NCBI GenBank assembly: GCA_002077065.1
Contig: NAJO01000052.1
Span: 186,001 to 250,000, forward strand
From: Cryoendolithus antarcticus
Taxonomy: Eukaryota > Ascomycota > Dothideomycetes > Cladosporiales > Cladosporiaceae
Reading direction: 5' to 3'
Length of the DNA stretch: 64,000 nt
The notes under the pieces were generated by a model that worked only from the letters and a program-made list of their open reading frames with translations, ran no database searches and had not been told where the DNA came from. The translations under genes were made by a program, and so were the position numbers. Below, in pieces: positions 54,321 through 63,584 of the stretch. Within the stretch, counting starts at the first letter, position 1, and the number at the start of each line of letters is the position of its first letter.

Positions 54321-55052
54321 ATGTCGACCTCGAGCGCGCATATCCGAAAGCGCCAGTATCAAGCCTCGATCTCCTCCTACTTCAGTCGCAGTAGCTCAGA
54401 TGGCTCCATCACCCACACAGTCTCTCCTCTCTCGCCGCCGCTACCAGCAGAAACGCAAGCCTCGCTGCTCTCCGTCGGCATGCGCGTCCGCAAATCGATT
54501 CCCGAAGGCTACAAGACGCACAAGACTGTCGGCGCCTTGAGCTTTCCCTTCCCTAGCAGCGCACCGCCAACAGCCCCTCCACCAGTACGGCCAATGTTTT
54601 ACACGGAGCACTCTAGGGAGCTGGCGCCATTCTGTGGGATACATAAGATTGGCGGGTATGCTTCACAGCCATCTCCGTACACAATGCCGCCTTCCTCGGC
54701 ACCATCGAGGCTGTCCACTTCCACTGGACACAGCGACGACTTTGCGCGTGCCGTACCAGCTCTCAGCATGTCGCAATCTACATCCTCGTCTACACAGAGC
54801 AGTATGGCATCGTCGAGCTGGTACGAGCAAGCAACAAGCAAGAAGCGCGGGTACGAGGCGGAGATCGAGGACGACATGGACGACATCTTTGACGAGCTCG
54901 ATGCGGAGGAGGAACAAGCTTTAGCACCGATGCGTCCGATTGCAAAGGCCCGAGGGACGCCGCGTAAGGCAATGGTGACTGAGCGAGTGGCTGTGGTGGA
55001 CGATGACTTCGAGGAAGCTCCGTTTCTGGTGCCGATGGAGGTTGGGATGTGA
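54321..55052 (+). CDS. Ribonucleotide reductase regulator (DIF1/Spd1-like)
   Basis: Single 243-aa frame, no intron. Residues 9-21 are RKRQYQASISSYF: a PIP-box match (Q-x-x-I-x-x-Y-F at 14-21) preceded by basic residues. Residues 48-71 read ASLLSVGMRVRKSIPEGYKT HKTV, the conserved core I know from fungal RNR-inhibitor/DIF1 proteins (R-K-S-I/V-P-E-G-Y-K-T). The middle is Ser/Pro-rich; near 170-200 comes an acidic stretch (EAEIEDDMDDIFDELDAEEE) and near 205-215 a basic KARGTPRKAMV. Dif1/Spd1/Sml1 proteins hold down RNR activity or keep Rnr2-4 nuclear, and are destroyed in S phase or after damage. The PIP box suggests PCNA-coupled destruction by CRL4-Cdt2, as for Spd1. Confidence 0.75.
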   Translation: MSTSSAHIRKRQYQASISSYFSRSSSDGSITHTVSPLSPPLPAETQASLLSVGMRVRKSIPEGYKTHKTVGALSFPFPSSAPPTAPPPVRPMFYTEHSRELAPFCGIHKIGGYASQPSPYTMPPSSAPSRLSTSTGHSDDFARAVPALSMSQSTSSSTQSSMASSSWYEQATSKKRGYEAEIEDDMDDIFDELDAEEEQALAPMRPIAKARGTPRKAMVTERVAVVDDDFEEAPFLVPMEVGM

Positions 55053-55471
55053 AGAGGGGAGGGGAGAGGGAGTACATACGACAGCGACAGGCAGGTGGAG
55101 GAAGGCAGCGATGACAGTGATGAGCAAGTGACAGCTCAGAGCGAAGGGCGAGTCACTAAGGGTGCTGTTGTTGCATTTGGGCCATCGCATGTAAAGCGGC
55201 TGGTGGATACCCGTAGGCTTGCTTTTATGTTGCACAACCATTACCGATTCACTAGCTCACCTTACCACGTCTGTGTTGTCCGATCGCGTGATGTAAAACT
55301 TGTATAACTGTTCATTGTTAGCACGCGCAAAAAATACGTTCACCAAAATGTACAAGGAAAGTGCAAAAGATAAATCGGCAAGATTGAATGTCTTTGACAT
55401 CCCATGGTTATATCTGCGAGCAGCAAGGGGCTATTTCACGTCAGAGTTACTGACGAATTATTCAAAGTAAG

Positions 55472-55552
55472 GAGTAATCCTTACCTCGAACCCTCAACCT
55501 TTGGTGATCTTCGAGCCGAAAACCAACGCGCTACCATTGCGCCAACCACCCG
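55472..55552 (-). pseudogene. tRNA-like pseudogene (intron-bearing, Arg-type anticodon loop)
   Basis: Read on the minus strand, the 81-nt element lines up with tRNA geometry: acceptor GGGTGGT, D-arm GGCGCAATGGTAGCGC (box A), anticodon stem TTGGT/ACCAA enclosing 16 nt (7-nt loop plus a 9-nt intron; possible anticodon TCG), variable loop AGGTT, T-arm GAGGGTTCGAG (box B). The acceptor 3' strand ATTACTC still pairs with three G-T wobbles, but the T-stem 3' strand is lost (TAAGG where CCCTC is expected). It therefore looks like a decayed or rearranged tRNA copy, though boxes A and B are intact. The last bases also form a perfect hairpin GTAAGGA-TTAC-TCCTTAC. Confidence 0.5.
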
Positions 55553-55690
55553 GTAGCGCAAATCTGAGCTATGGAATATATGAATAATATCTATCGGGTC
55601 AGCTCCGGTATCTCTGGACGAACATCACGTCTGCAATTCCCTGGCACGAATCACATTACAGTATAATATTGCCCTATCGTACAATTATAG

Positions 55691-56248
55691 CTACTCCATC
55701 TCGCTCATCGTCACAAAAATCTTAGCCAGCATAATGTGCTTGCTCCACGCGCCTGACAGAGAACGAGCTGCATTGACGCGATCTCGTAGCAGCGTCAACA
55801 GCCTCTCCCCATTACCATCCGAGTGACACTCTTTCACATTGGCCCAGAACGTGTGCAGCACCGCGCCATCGAGATCTGCGCAAAGTGTACGAACGGCGTC
55901 TGCGACCATGGGCGAGTACAACGCTTTTTGATCAGCAGCATCTTTGGTGGCGCACAGTCGGAGGTCGTCGAAATGGATGCTGTCCCATTGGATCCTCTTG
56001 TACCTCGTCCAGTAGCTATCGAAGACTGCGATTGCGGAGACGATGTCGTTGGCGAGTCCTGCGCAGAAGTTGCCCAAGGGACAAGCCCAGCAGGGCCATA
56101 TGTTGGCGTCGATGTCGGGCTGGGTGCGAGAAAGGAGACACGTGGCGTGTTGATAAGTATTGCAGTTGGCGCAGGGAATCAGTGGGATTGTCGTGTTGGG
56201 GGAATTGCAGATGCAGCTCACGCGAAAGACTGTCGATGGCGAGGTCAT
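55691..56248 (-). CDS. PHD-finger-like protein
   Basis: Single 185-aa frame. Near the N-terminus, Cys 12, 14, 26 and 29, His 34, and Cys 37, 53 and 56 give C-x1-C-x11-C-x2-C-x4-H-x2-C-x15-C-x2-C, the C4HC3 order of a PHD finger, with Trp 51 two residues before the last pair as in many PHD domains. The rest (60-185) is helical with conserved-looking SYWTRYKRIQWDSIHFDDLR and AWSKHIMLAKIFVTMSEME. PHD fingers mostly read histone H3 tails; the target here is unknown. The start at 56248 is the first Met and lies just ahead of the finger. It converges on the DIF1-like gene. Confidence 0.65.
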   Translation of the reverse strand: MTSPSTVFRVSCICNSPNTTIPLIPCANCNTYQHATCLLSRTQPDIDANIWPCWACPLGNFCAGLANDIVSAIAVFDSYWTRYKRIQWDSIHFDDLRLCATKDAADQKALYSPMVADAVRTLCADLDGAVLHTFWANVKECHSDGNGERLLTLLRDRVNAARSLSGAWSKHIMLAKIFVTMSEME

Positions 56249-57306
56249 GTTGTGGCGGAGATGATGAAACTTGACACCGGAGGTGCCACTGATGAGCTCT
56301 TGTAGTCATTTGCTTGGTCGCTGAAGGTCTTCCAGTCAGCGCGAGGGCGTTCTAAGGACAGGTAGGTAACCTGAGACTTCTCACATTTCACTTGCTTGTC
56401 ACTTGTCTTTCACCTTGCTTTCAATGCAGTCGTCACGGCAGGCACGTCGTTTGTGCGACCATCTCGAATATTACTACCACTGACAGCTTGGTCAACGAGA
56501 ACGCTTTCACGAGTCGAGCAGCAGCAGAAGTAGAGGATGAGCATCAGCATCGGGAGGACGCCTAATCTGCTGAAGTCGAAGCTGTGAACGAGCCTCGACA
56601 TCAGATGTGAGGGAAGGTGGTGAAGAGCAAACACTGAGCGGCCTCCGGCACCTCGCACCAATGTGCAAGGTGACTGATGGCCTACACAAGGCGTTAGCAA
56701 GACAGGCACCGCAGGTCCACACACCATACGGCACCCGCACACCCTCATGACGGCGCGAGCATGGACAAACCTCCGCCTACCGAGCAAGCGCAAAGTAAGC
56801 AGAAGCGGACACCACTCAGCAAGATCTCTGCCATTGCATCGCTCACCCCCCAAAAGGGACCCTGCCATCAACAAGCTGACCACCTCGGTACGCAGGCCAG
56901 AACTGCAGCATATGGAATCCCGTGTCTCAGGTGGGAAACCCAATCTCTAGCTAAGGCAGTGAGCGACACTCCGACTTAGCGAACACCCAGGGGAAACACC
57001 CACACCCTCCGCCCTACCTCATGCCTCCCGACTGGCTACAGGTGTTGGGGGTTGATGCGGGACCAAGCCCTTGGCAGACATCTTTCAGAAAGCGAAGGGA
57101 CATTGGCCGCTTCGTCCCCGGGTGCTCGCTTTCATCGATCATGCTGATGACTGACGTGAAGTGCGAATCAGAGCGTAATGGCCGAGACCACCTTCTTACA
57201 CCCGTATTGAGACGCACTTCGGGGCACACGTGGTGGGGCTGATTGTGCTGGGGAAGGGGACTTCTCTGTGTGGTGTTGGATTTGTGATTGGCGGATCGGG
57301 AGATCT
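56249..57306. other. Interval without a firm coding gene
   Basis: A 177-codon minus frame (56410-56943) is not convincing. The right part (57014-57306) would be the body of the minus-strand transcript suggested by the promoter at 57549-57556. The first ATG downstream of that 5' intron opens only a 43-codon frame (near 57145-57014). Confidence 0.35.
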
Positions 57307-57412
57307 GTAGAACTCGTGTGGTCAGTACGCGTTTGGCATCGAGTGAGGGGAGGGCGTGAAGGGAGGCGGAGGCAGTGAGATTGTGGATGATGCTGGCGAG
57401 CAAGATACTTAC
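57307..57412 (-). other. Probable 5'-UTR intron on the minus strand
   Basis: On the minus strand, GTAAGTATC at 57412 is followed by TACTGACCACACGAGTTCTACAG ending near 57307: donor, branch site and acceptor are all consensus. The leader before it has no ATG and is CT/CA-rich, as in fungal 5' UTRs. Confidence 0.5.
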
Positions 57413-57422
57413 TCGTGTGTTG

Positions 57423-57457
57423 TTGATGCTTGATACTTGATGATTGATGCTTGATGG
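57423..57457 (+). repeat. Heptamer tandem repeat, five copies
   Basis: TTGATGC, TTGATAC, TTGATGA, TTGATGC and TTGATGG stand back to back. On the minus strand this is a (GTATCAA/GCATCAA) run inside the presumed 5' leader. Confidence 0.8.
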
Positions 57458-57548
57458 GTGTGCAGGTGGTGTTGGAGGAGCGGTGGATGGTTGATGAGAG
57501 TGAGGTGGAGTGAAGAAGATGTCAAGGAGCGAGTGAGAGAGCGGATGA

Positions 57549-57556
57549 CTTATATA
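57549..57556 (-). promoter_or_regulatory. TATA box of a minus-strand transcript
   Basis: TATATAAG on the minus strand lies about 90 nt upstream of the heptamer-bearing leader and 137 nt upstream of the consensus 5'-UTR donor at 57412. Together they look like a strong, regulated fungal promoter. Confidence 0.45.
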
Positions 57557-58593
57557 CTCAGCGGTGCGTCTGCCAAGCCGCCGGCGACGACGAAACGAGA
57601 AGCGAGCAAAGAGAGACATAGGAAGGAGCGACGGAGGGAGCAACCGATCGAGAGGGGCACATGAGTCCACTGCGGCCACGACCCATGGAGGTTGTACATA
57701 CGCCGATATCCAGCAGCATGCAGTGCGATCAGCTTGACGATAGTGCAGGCCACTCACGCGCAGGTGGAACCGGAGAGCGATGACTGCCATGTGCTGTTGT
57801 GTGAGTGTAGGATGGCACTGACTGCGGCGAATTCCTCCATGGATTGTCCCCTCACGCGGATGACAAAAGAAGCGGACCACTCGAGAGCACCGCGCAGTCG
57901 ATAACGCTAGTATAGACTGCGCTAGTCAACCAATCGAGGTGCATGCTGCCTATGGGAGAGTCTAGACATGATCATGCTCTCGTCGACAGCTTAGGTAAGT
58001 ACGTACACTTATGGCGCGGTGTATCATAGCGTTTTCGTCCTCAGTCCATTGCTGAGCGGTCCGCTTGTTTTGTCATTCGCGTGCCCTCCACCTGCCCAAA
58101 GCACGACGACAGCGACATATCACCTTTGTGTAGGCCTAAGTCGATCACCACGCCAAGGCGGCGCAAATGCGCGACTTCGCTCTACCCTTGTGGGAACGCA
58201 TGTCGGAGTGGCCATGCTTCCAGCAGAGGATGGCTCTCGCCGGCCTGCGTCCGGATTGCAAAGTTTCAGGTCCATGTCGGCGGACTTGAAGATTTTTCGA
58301 TGCAGGAGAGGGAAGAGAAAAGGGCCAAGGTGTAAAGGAACAGAGGAGTTGCGAGGAGAAAAAGCTGTAATGAGAGGAGGAGCAAGATTGACGAAATGAC
58401 ACCCAAGTACCATCCAATAACTAAAGCCTCAGCGTTCCAGCAAGGCGCGTCGTGTGTAATCAACCGTTAACACATGTACAAGGATATCGCAACCTCACCT
58501 CGAGCTCCGTCTTCGCCTTATCTTCATTCTTGCCCCATTGGGAGTTGCTGCGGTTTCCGCCGGCGCTTCCAACTCCATCGATCTCCATCGCCA
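57557..58593. other. Intergenic
   Basis: Upstream region of the minus-strand TATA promoter and 3' flank of PEX11. Short frames on both strands with no support. Confidence 0.4.
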
Positions 58594-59540
58594 CTAAGCA
58601 GTGCTCTCCCACAACGCCGTGGTCTTACTCAGCCCAGCCATGGCTCCACAAGCTCCCATGATCCCAAGGTTGAACCCCGGAAGCCCACCCTCCTTGACAC
58701 CAGCGAACTGCAACGCCACGGGTAGCCACGCGAACGGCACAATTAGCTCGCTCCACCATCTCGCATCTGTCTTCTCTTGCTCAGTCGTGCTGACCTCGCT
58801 GTTCGACCTCTTGATCCTCTCCAATTGCGCCTCGCGTCCAAGACGGACAAAGTCGCACAGCACACCCGCCAGCCAAGCCCGGTAGCTCCAAGTGTAGATC
58901 CGCGCAGTGGTGCCAGACTTGTTCCATCGCGCTGTGGCGGACGGCGAGAGTACCTTGTGATCGGTCAGGAGCCCGATGTTCTCGAGACCTTGGAAGAGGA
59001 TGTAGAAGGTGCATTGAGTGAGGGCTGTGGCGTAGAGGACTGGGTCTTGGCCTTGCTTTGGGCCTTGGAGCAGCGTACGCATCCAGGCGTAGAGCGGAAA
59101 GAGGCCGAAGAGACGGAGGGTTGTGCGGGTACTGGAGAGGAGGGTGCCGAGGGCTGCGATGTGGGAGGGTGCTGCTAGGGTGGCGGGCGATGGGCCACTG
59201 CGGCCAAGTAGGCTGAAGAGTCTGGTCTGAAGGGGGATAGACTTCGACTCGAGATATGCGACAAGGTAGAGGGTGTAATTGAACGTCGAGAGGAAGCTGT
59301 TCAGGCCGCCGGGCGTGGAGATGAGTCTGTGTAATGTCAGTAAGGTGCTGCAGTCCCTGATCGCTTAGGCGGCTGCGCATACTTATTCAGCCTCAGTATG
59401 ACTTTGTCGGGAGTCTGCGCATATTTGACAAGGCTGGGCGCCTTCTTCTGTACTTCATTCGATACACTCTTCTCGGACGCCTGAGGGATGGGCTTGGTGG
59501 TGTCGACTGGCGCTCCTGGCTCTGCTGCTGCGTCGGACAT
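58594..59540 (-). CDS. Peroxisome proliferation protein PEX11-like
   Basis: Exons 59540-59383 and 59326-58594 join in frame (AA+A) over a 56-nt intron (GTATGC, ACTGAC, ACAG), giving 296 aa. Residues 1-35 are polar and disordered. Then YAQTPDKVILRLNKLISTPG, GGLNSFLSTFNYTLYLVAYL and the helical body (TTLRLFGLFPLYAWMRTL, QCTFYILFQGLENIGLL, IYTWSYRAW) to a C-terminal TM-like end (WWSELIVPFAWLPVALQF, NLGIMGACGAMAGL). This layout matches fungal PEX11C-type peroxisomal membrane proteins, which elongate and divide peroxisomes through an amphipathic helix. The exact paralogue (PEX11 or PEX11C) is not decided. Confidence 0.82.
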
Positions 59541-59920
59541 GATGGCGGTGTTGCGATGTGATCACTTCAGATACGTGTGAATTGACAGTTGAGAGAGCAG
59601 AGGAGATCAGAGATGGAAGCGAGACTTACACTACCTTGCCGTCAGACTGGCAGCTCACATCCGCCGCTAAGGGGGATGGACGTGAGCTGAGAGGTGATCT
59701 GCCACACTTGACCTCGGTCGATGGGATGAAGTGTGGCTGTAGCTTCCCCGCAACCCATGTCTGCCAAGCTCGCTCACGTGGACGCGCGTGGTTTGCATGG
59801 CTTTGAATGTGATACATCCCTTGTAACCGTGGTCATACCTATGGGACACGCTCGCGATCGAGACAATGCTCTAACGTCCCATCTTCGATCAAACGCCTCA
59901 AGTAATGGACATGGTCTTCC
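59541..59920. other. Intergenic
   Basis: Between two minus-strand genes; no gene seen. Confidence 0.45.
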
Positions 59921-60897
59921 CTACGCCTTCGGCCAATCGCTGCCTCCTTTGGTCTTCAGCTCTTCGGTTGTCCACTCCCAGAGCTCGTTCATGACTTTCT
60001 CATCCTCAGCAGCCTTGAACGTACTTTCCTTGCCGAACGGCACGTAGTACTTTCCTGTGGCCACACCATTCCCCGTCCCAGCCCAAATCTGCGTCTTCGC
60101 ACCATCCTCCACATTGTAGCTCGCAAAATACACGATTGGCTTGAAGAGCACCTTCAATAAGCCGCCGGCTCCCATCTTCCCGAAGATCTCCGTGGACACC
60201 ATGCCTGGATGAATAGAAACGGATGTGATGGTGGGGTACAACTGCGCAAGCTTCTTCGCAAAAAGCAGATTGGCGAGCTTGCTCTGGCCGTAGCGGGCAG
60301 GGCCGCCGGCATCCTCCATCTTTGTCTTCACCTTCGACAGCTCGATCTTCGAGGGCCTCATAAAGCCTTTGGCGGCGTCTGAGGATAAAGCCACAATGCG
60401 AACATCCGCTTGCGGAGCGCTGGCTGTCTTGAGCAATGTCGGGAGGAGGAGCTGGGTGAGCAGAGCATGCGACACGTGGTTGACGCCGAACTCCTCTTCG
60501 TAGCCGTCTTCTGTTAGGGCTGGGGTGACGAATGCAACGCCCGCGTTGAGGTAGAGGAGGTCGATGCGGGAGGTCTGCGCGAGGATGGTTTCGGCGCCTG
60601 CGCGAACGCTCTTGAGAGAGGCTTGGTTGATGTTGATTGGCGTGATGTTGACGCTGCTGTGTTGTTGCTTGATCTCTGTGATCAGAGCTTCGGCTTTGGA
60701 CATTGTGCGTGCGCAAAGGAAGATCTGGGCAGGGTTCTTCGCGGCGAGCTTGCGCACTGTCTCGGCTCCGAGGCCAGCATTGCCTAGTTTTTGCTGATCA
60801 GCTACGCTGTATGTGCAGCGACATTGCGCGACCTACCGCCTGTGATGACAATCACCTTCCCCGCGAGATCGGGAACTTCGTGTGTCTTTGCAGCCAT
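59921..60897 (-). CDS. Short-chain dehydrogenase/reductase, retinol-dehydrogenase-like
   Basis: Exons 60897-60837 and 60783-59921 join in frame (G+GC) over a 53-nt intron, giving 307 aa. The Rossmann cofactor motif TGGNAGLG (residues 19-26) spans the splice site. NAG is at 100-102, the catalytic Ser in VALSSDAA near 154, and Y-G-Q-S-K at 185-189 supplies Tyr and Lys. SIHPGMVSTEIFGK follows, as in classical SDRs of the WWOX/retinol dehydrogenase-like group. FLCART after beta 2 suggests NADP(H) preference because of the Arg. A C-terminal VWxx-type segment (YYVPFGKESTFKAAEDEKVM) is usual for fungal members. Substrate unknown; no signal peptide. Confidence 0.92.
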
Positions 60898-61525
60898 ATC
60901 GAGTGATGGTCTTTGATGCCCTGCGCTGTGGTGATTCAGTGAGATAGAGGCTTTGTGACAGTGAAGAGCGGTGTGATGGAGTGGATGGACGAGAAGATCA
61001 GGAAGTAGCGGAAGGTGCAGTGCGAAGCAGAGAAGGCGCGATAACACTTGTGCTCAGATAGGTCGTCGGTGACTATTGATATCCCGTTGCCGCTAGGATC
61101 AGTAACTACTAAGCTTTTGCTGCATAGGATGCTGCATGTGAAAGCATAGTAACGCAGCTTTGTCATGGACGGAGACGCAGGGTGTACGGCTTGTCTGCCC
61201 ACATATTCCGAGGTTCAAAGGGAATTATGCAGGTATAAAATGACGTGCTTGACTAAGCAGCTATGTTCTTCGATGCGGGACTTGTACATGTACATATCTC
61301 CGGCCTGCCATTTCTTGGGTTGCAGACGCTCCACATCCATCGAAAAGCGTCGCGCCCGCCTTGAGCCGTGTCACTGCTCGTACTATCGAGCTGCGTGAAG
61401 CAGTAGTTCCGGTCGTGGTTGAACTCGCTCTGCAGGCACTGTGTATGAGCTCTTTTCTCTCGCGAAGAGCGCGCAGTCTTTCCTCACAGTCGAGACCAGC
61501 TCCAATACCTACACGCTACCAGACC
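60898..61525. other. Intergenic
   Basis: 5' flank of the SDR gene and 3' flank of the next minus-strand gene. No gene or RNA seen. Confidence 0.45.
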
Positions 61526-62899
61526 TCACTGACCGCCCGCAGCAAAGTCCGCAGCATAGACCTCTAGCGCAAGCAGCACCTGCCCCTTCTTCGTGAACAC
61601 GGTACGTGCTGTCTGCACGCTTTCCCTGTCGTATTTGCCCCCGACTCCGCCAAGTCTCGTGGCTTTCGTCGCCCTGCCCCTGAAGTCCGCCTGGGTGAAG
61701 CCACGGAACTCTGTCCCTGCTCTCACGGCTGTGGCGAGTGGCGGCCCTGCGCTTGGCAACAGAGACTCCAGTATGGAGGCGACGCCCGGGAGTTGCGCTG
61801 GTGGGGCGGGCCCGACTTGTGCTGCGAGAGAGTTGAATGCCGCTGTCTGCTGAGGAGTTGGTGCCTGATTGACGTTATGGAAGGTGAACGGCCGGCCCGC
61901 AGTCAGAGTGGCGAACTGCGTGCTGTGCACTCGGCATGCACAGATGACTTTGATCGTTGGCGGTGTTTGTTCAAATTTGCCGTCTTCCGGCCTACGATGA
62001 ATGTCCGTCGCTGCTCCGGGGGCATACACCAGATCAGATATTGATGCATCTGGCAGCTCCTCGCTCTCAACACCTTGAGCCCGTGCGTGCTGATCACGAG
62101 GATAGTAGACGTTGCTCAACCCATTGATGAGCTCGTCCAATCTCGCGTCCTCACCCCAGTGCCGCAGATTCGTCTCGGGCGAAGCATTATGTTGCCACTT
62201 ATTGCTTTTGTAGCGTATGGTCAGATCTCGAAGTGCTGGGTAGTCAGTCTTGAGACTCCTCGACATATCGTTGGATGTCAGGTACGGCATCCACATGCGC
62301 AACTCCTGCACTTTGATGGGTAAGTGCAGACGTGCAATCTTGCTCGCAGCAATCTTAGGCGTGAGAGCGCGCACGAACATGTTCGCGTCACTGGGGTGGC
62401 TGAATGACAGTGTATTGCTGCTGTACAAGATTGGCGTTGCTTCATCTGTGATGAGCTTGGAGGTCCTGAGCAGGCTTGGTGACAGTGCTGACATGGTCCG
62501 AACGTGGTAGCTTGTCGGCCATTCCAGATGGTCCCGGTCAGGCGCAGTCAGGCAGTAGCAGTAGATGCGATCCCGTATCTCGCGCGGTAACACGAATAGC
62601 AGACTGCGTGAGACACTCTGCGGTAAGGATGACCTGTCCATTGGGTCATCCGAGTCGCGAGGCGCGTAAATAGGTTCTGAGTCGGTGAAGTCGCTTTCTT
62701 CGTCCATGGAATCTGTGGAGATACGGGGTGCGCGCACTCGCCGTGGATGAGAACCATTCCTCTCGTGTGAATGGTCGCTCATTGCTGGAGCGTGCGATGA
62801 GTTACGCCGCACCGTGGTTGAATGTGAACGGCGAGATGCGCCGAGTAATATCACTGCGGCAGAGGGGGTTGAGCGCGGCGCCAGGGCAGTCAAGTCCAC
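61526..62899 (-). CDS. F-box-like/DUF7730-type fungal protein
   Basis: Single frame of 457 codons; Met at 62782 (MSDHSHERNG) is an alternative, better-placed start giving 418 aa. An N-terminal Ser/Arg/Asp-rich region precedes LLFVLPREIRDRIYCYCLTA, the fungal pattern seen in 2EXR and DUF7730 proteins, then LLRTSKLITDEATPILYSSN and TLSFSHPSDANMFVRAL, and a C-terminal segment of moderate conservation (TIKVICACRVHSTQF, KKGQVLLALEVYAADFAAGG). These proteins are abundant and variable in fungi and lack a known role; some read like degenerate F-boxes. I base the call on the LPxEIRxxIY motif. Confidence 0.68.
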   Translation of the reverse strand: MDLTALAPRSTPSAAVILLGASRRSHSTTVRRNSSHAPAMSDHSHERNGSHPRRVRAPRISTDSMDEESDFTDSEPIYAPRDSDDPMDRSSLPQSVSRSLLFVLPREIRDRIYCYCLTAPDRDHLEWPTSYHVRTMSALSPSLLRTSKLITDEATPILYSSNTLSFSHPSDANMFVRALTPKIAASKIARLHLPIKVQELRMWMPYLTSNDMSRSLKTDYPALRDLTIRYKSNKWQHNASPETNLRHWGEDARLDELINGLSNVYYPRDQHARAQGVESEELPDASISDLVYAPGAATDIHRRPEDGKFEQTPPTIKVICACRVHSTQFATLTAGRPFTFHNVNQAPTPQQTAAFNSLAAQVGPAPPAQLPGVASILESLLPSAGPPLATAVRAGTEFRGFTQADFRGRATKATRLGGVGGKYDRESVQTARTVFTKKGQVLLALEVYAADFAAGGQ

Positions 62900-63584
62900 G
62901 AGAAGTCCGCTAAGGAGTCGCTGTGAGACCGGGAGATGAGTGACGAATGTTGTTAGAGTCCCGTTGAAATCGCGTCCGTAGCCTATTCGTCAAAGTCCAA
63001 CATCCGCGCGCCTGAAAGGCGGCTGGAGCTCGGACCATGGAGTCTTTCTTTCGTCTCAAAACGCCAATCGACGGGACATCCAGCCTGCAATTGACACTTC
63101 CACAGCTTCTATTGATGGACTTTGTCGGTTCCACGAAGCGCCTACAGCGTACTTCAGAGGGCATACTTCAATCTGTCTTGATTGCGGGAAACGGACTCGG
63201 ACAGCTTGACTGGGGGAGGTGGCTCTAGACGATGTCGCGACGACATAGCTAGCCGGCAGCTCCGACTTACTGCGATCTCATCCGCACAGCCTGGATCCTG
63301 TCACGATCAATCCTCAGGCAAGCATGAGCCGCGTTCTTCTACATCGCGCAGGATCTGCAGTACCTCCGCGGTGGCTCGTTCACCGGTCATCAGTATGGAA
63401 CGGGTGTGGCGCTGGAGAGCTGTTGGTCCTCGAGCCTTGGCATGATAGCAATTGCGATGCTGCGGCTGTCTGATCTGCATCTGCAGTGGCTTCCACCTCT
63501 GATTGCTATGACAGCCACGCGCCGCTGGATACCGTCGATACCTGAAACCTCCGCCGCGGCGCCGACGTCTTGTCCCGGACAACC
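62900..63584. other. Divergent promoter region
   Basis: Between the minus-strand DUF7730-like gene and the plus-strand gene at the right edge. The minus frames over 63307-63720 are shadows of that gene and its leader. Confidence 0.45.

Noticed and set aside
56410..56943. 177-codon minus-strand frame
   Set aside because: Cys/Leu/Arg-rich composition without motif, overlapped by other frames; not supportable.
57014..57880. 288-codon minus-strand frame
   Set aside because: It runs straight through a TATA box, an ATG-free leader, a heptamer repeat and a consensus intron; composition is His/Pro/Ser-biased with no motif. Chance frame.
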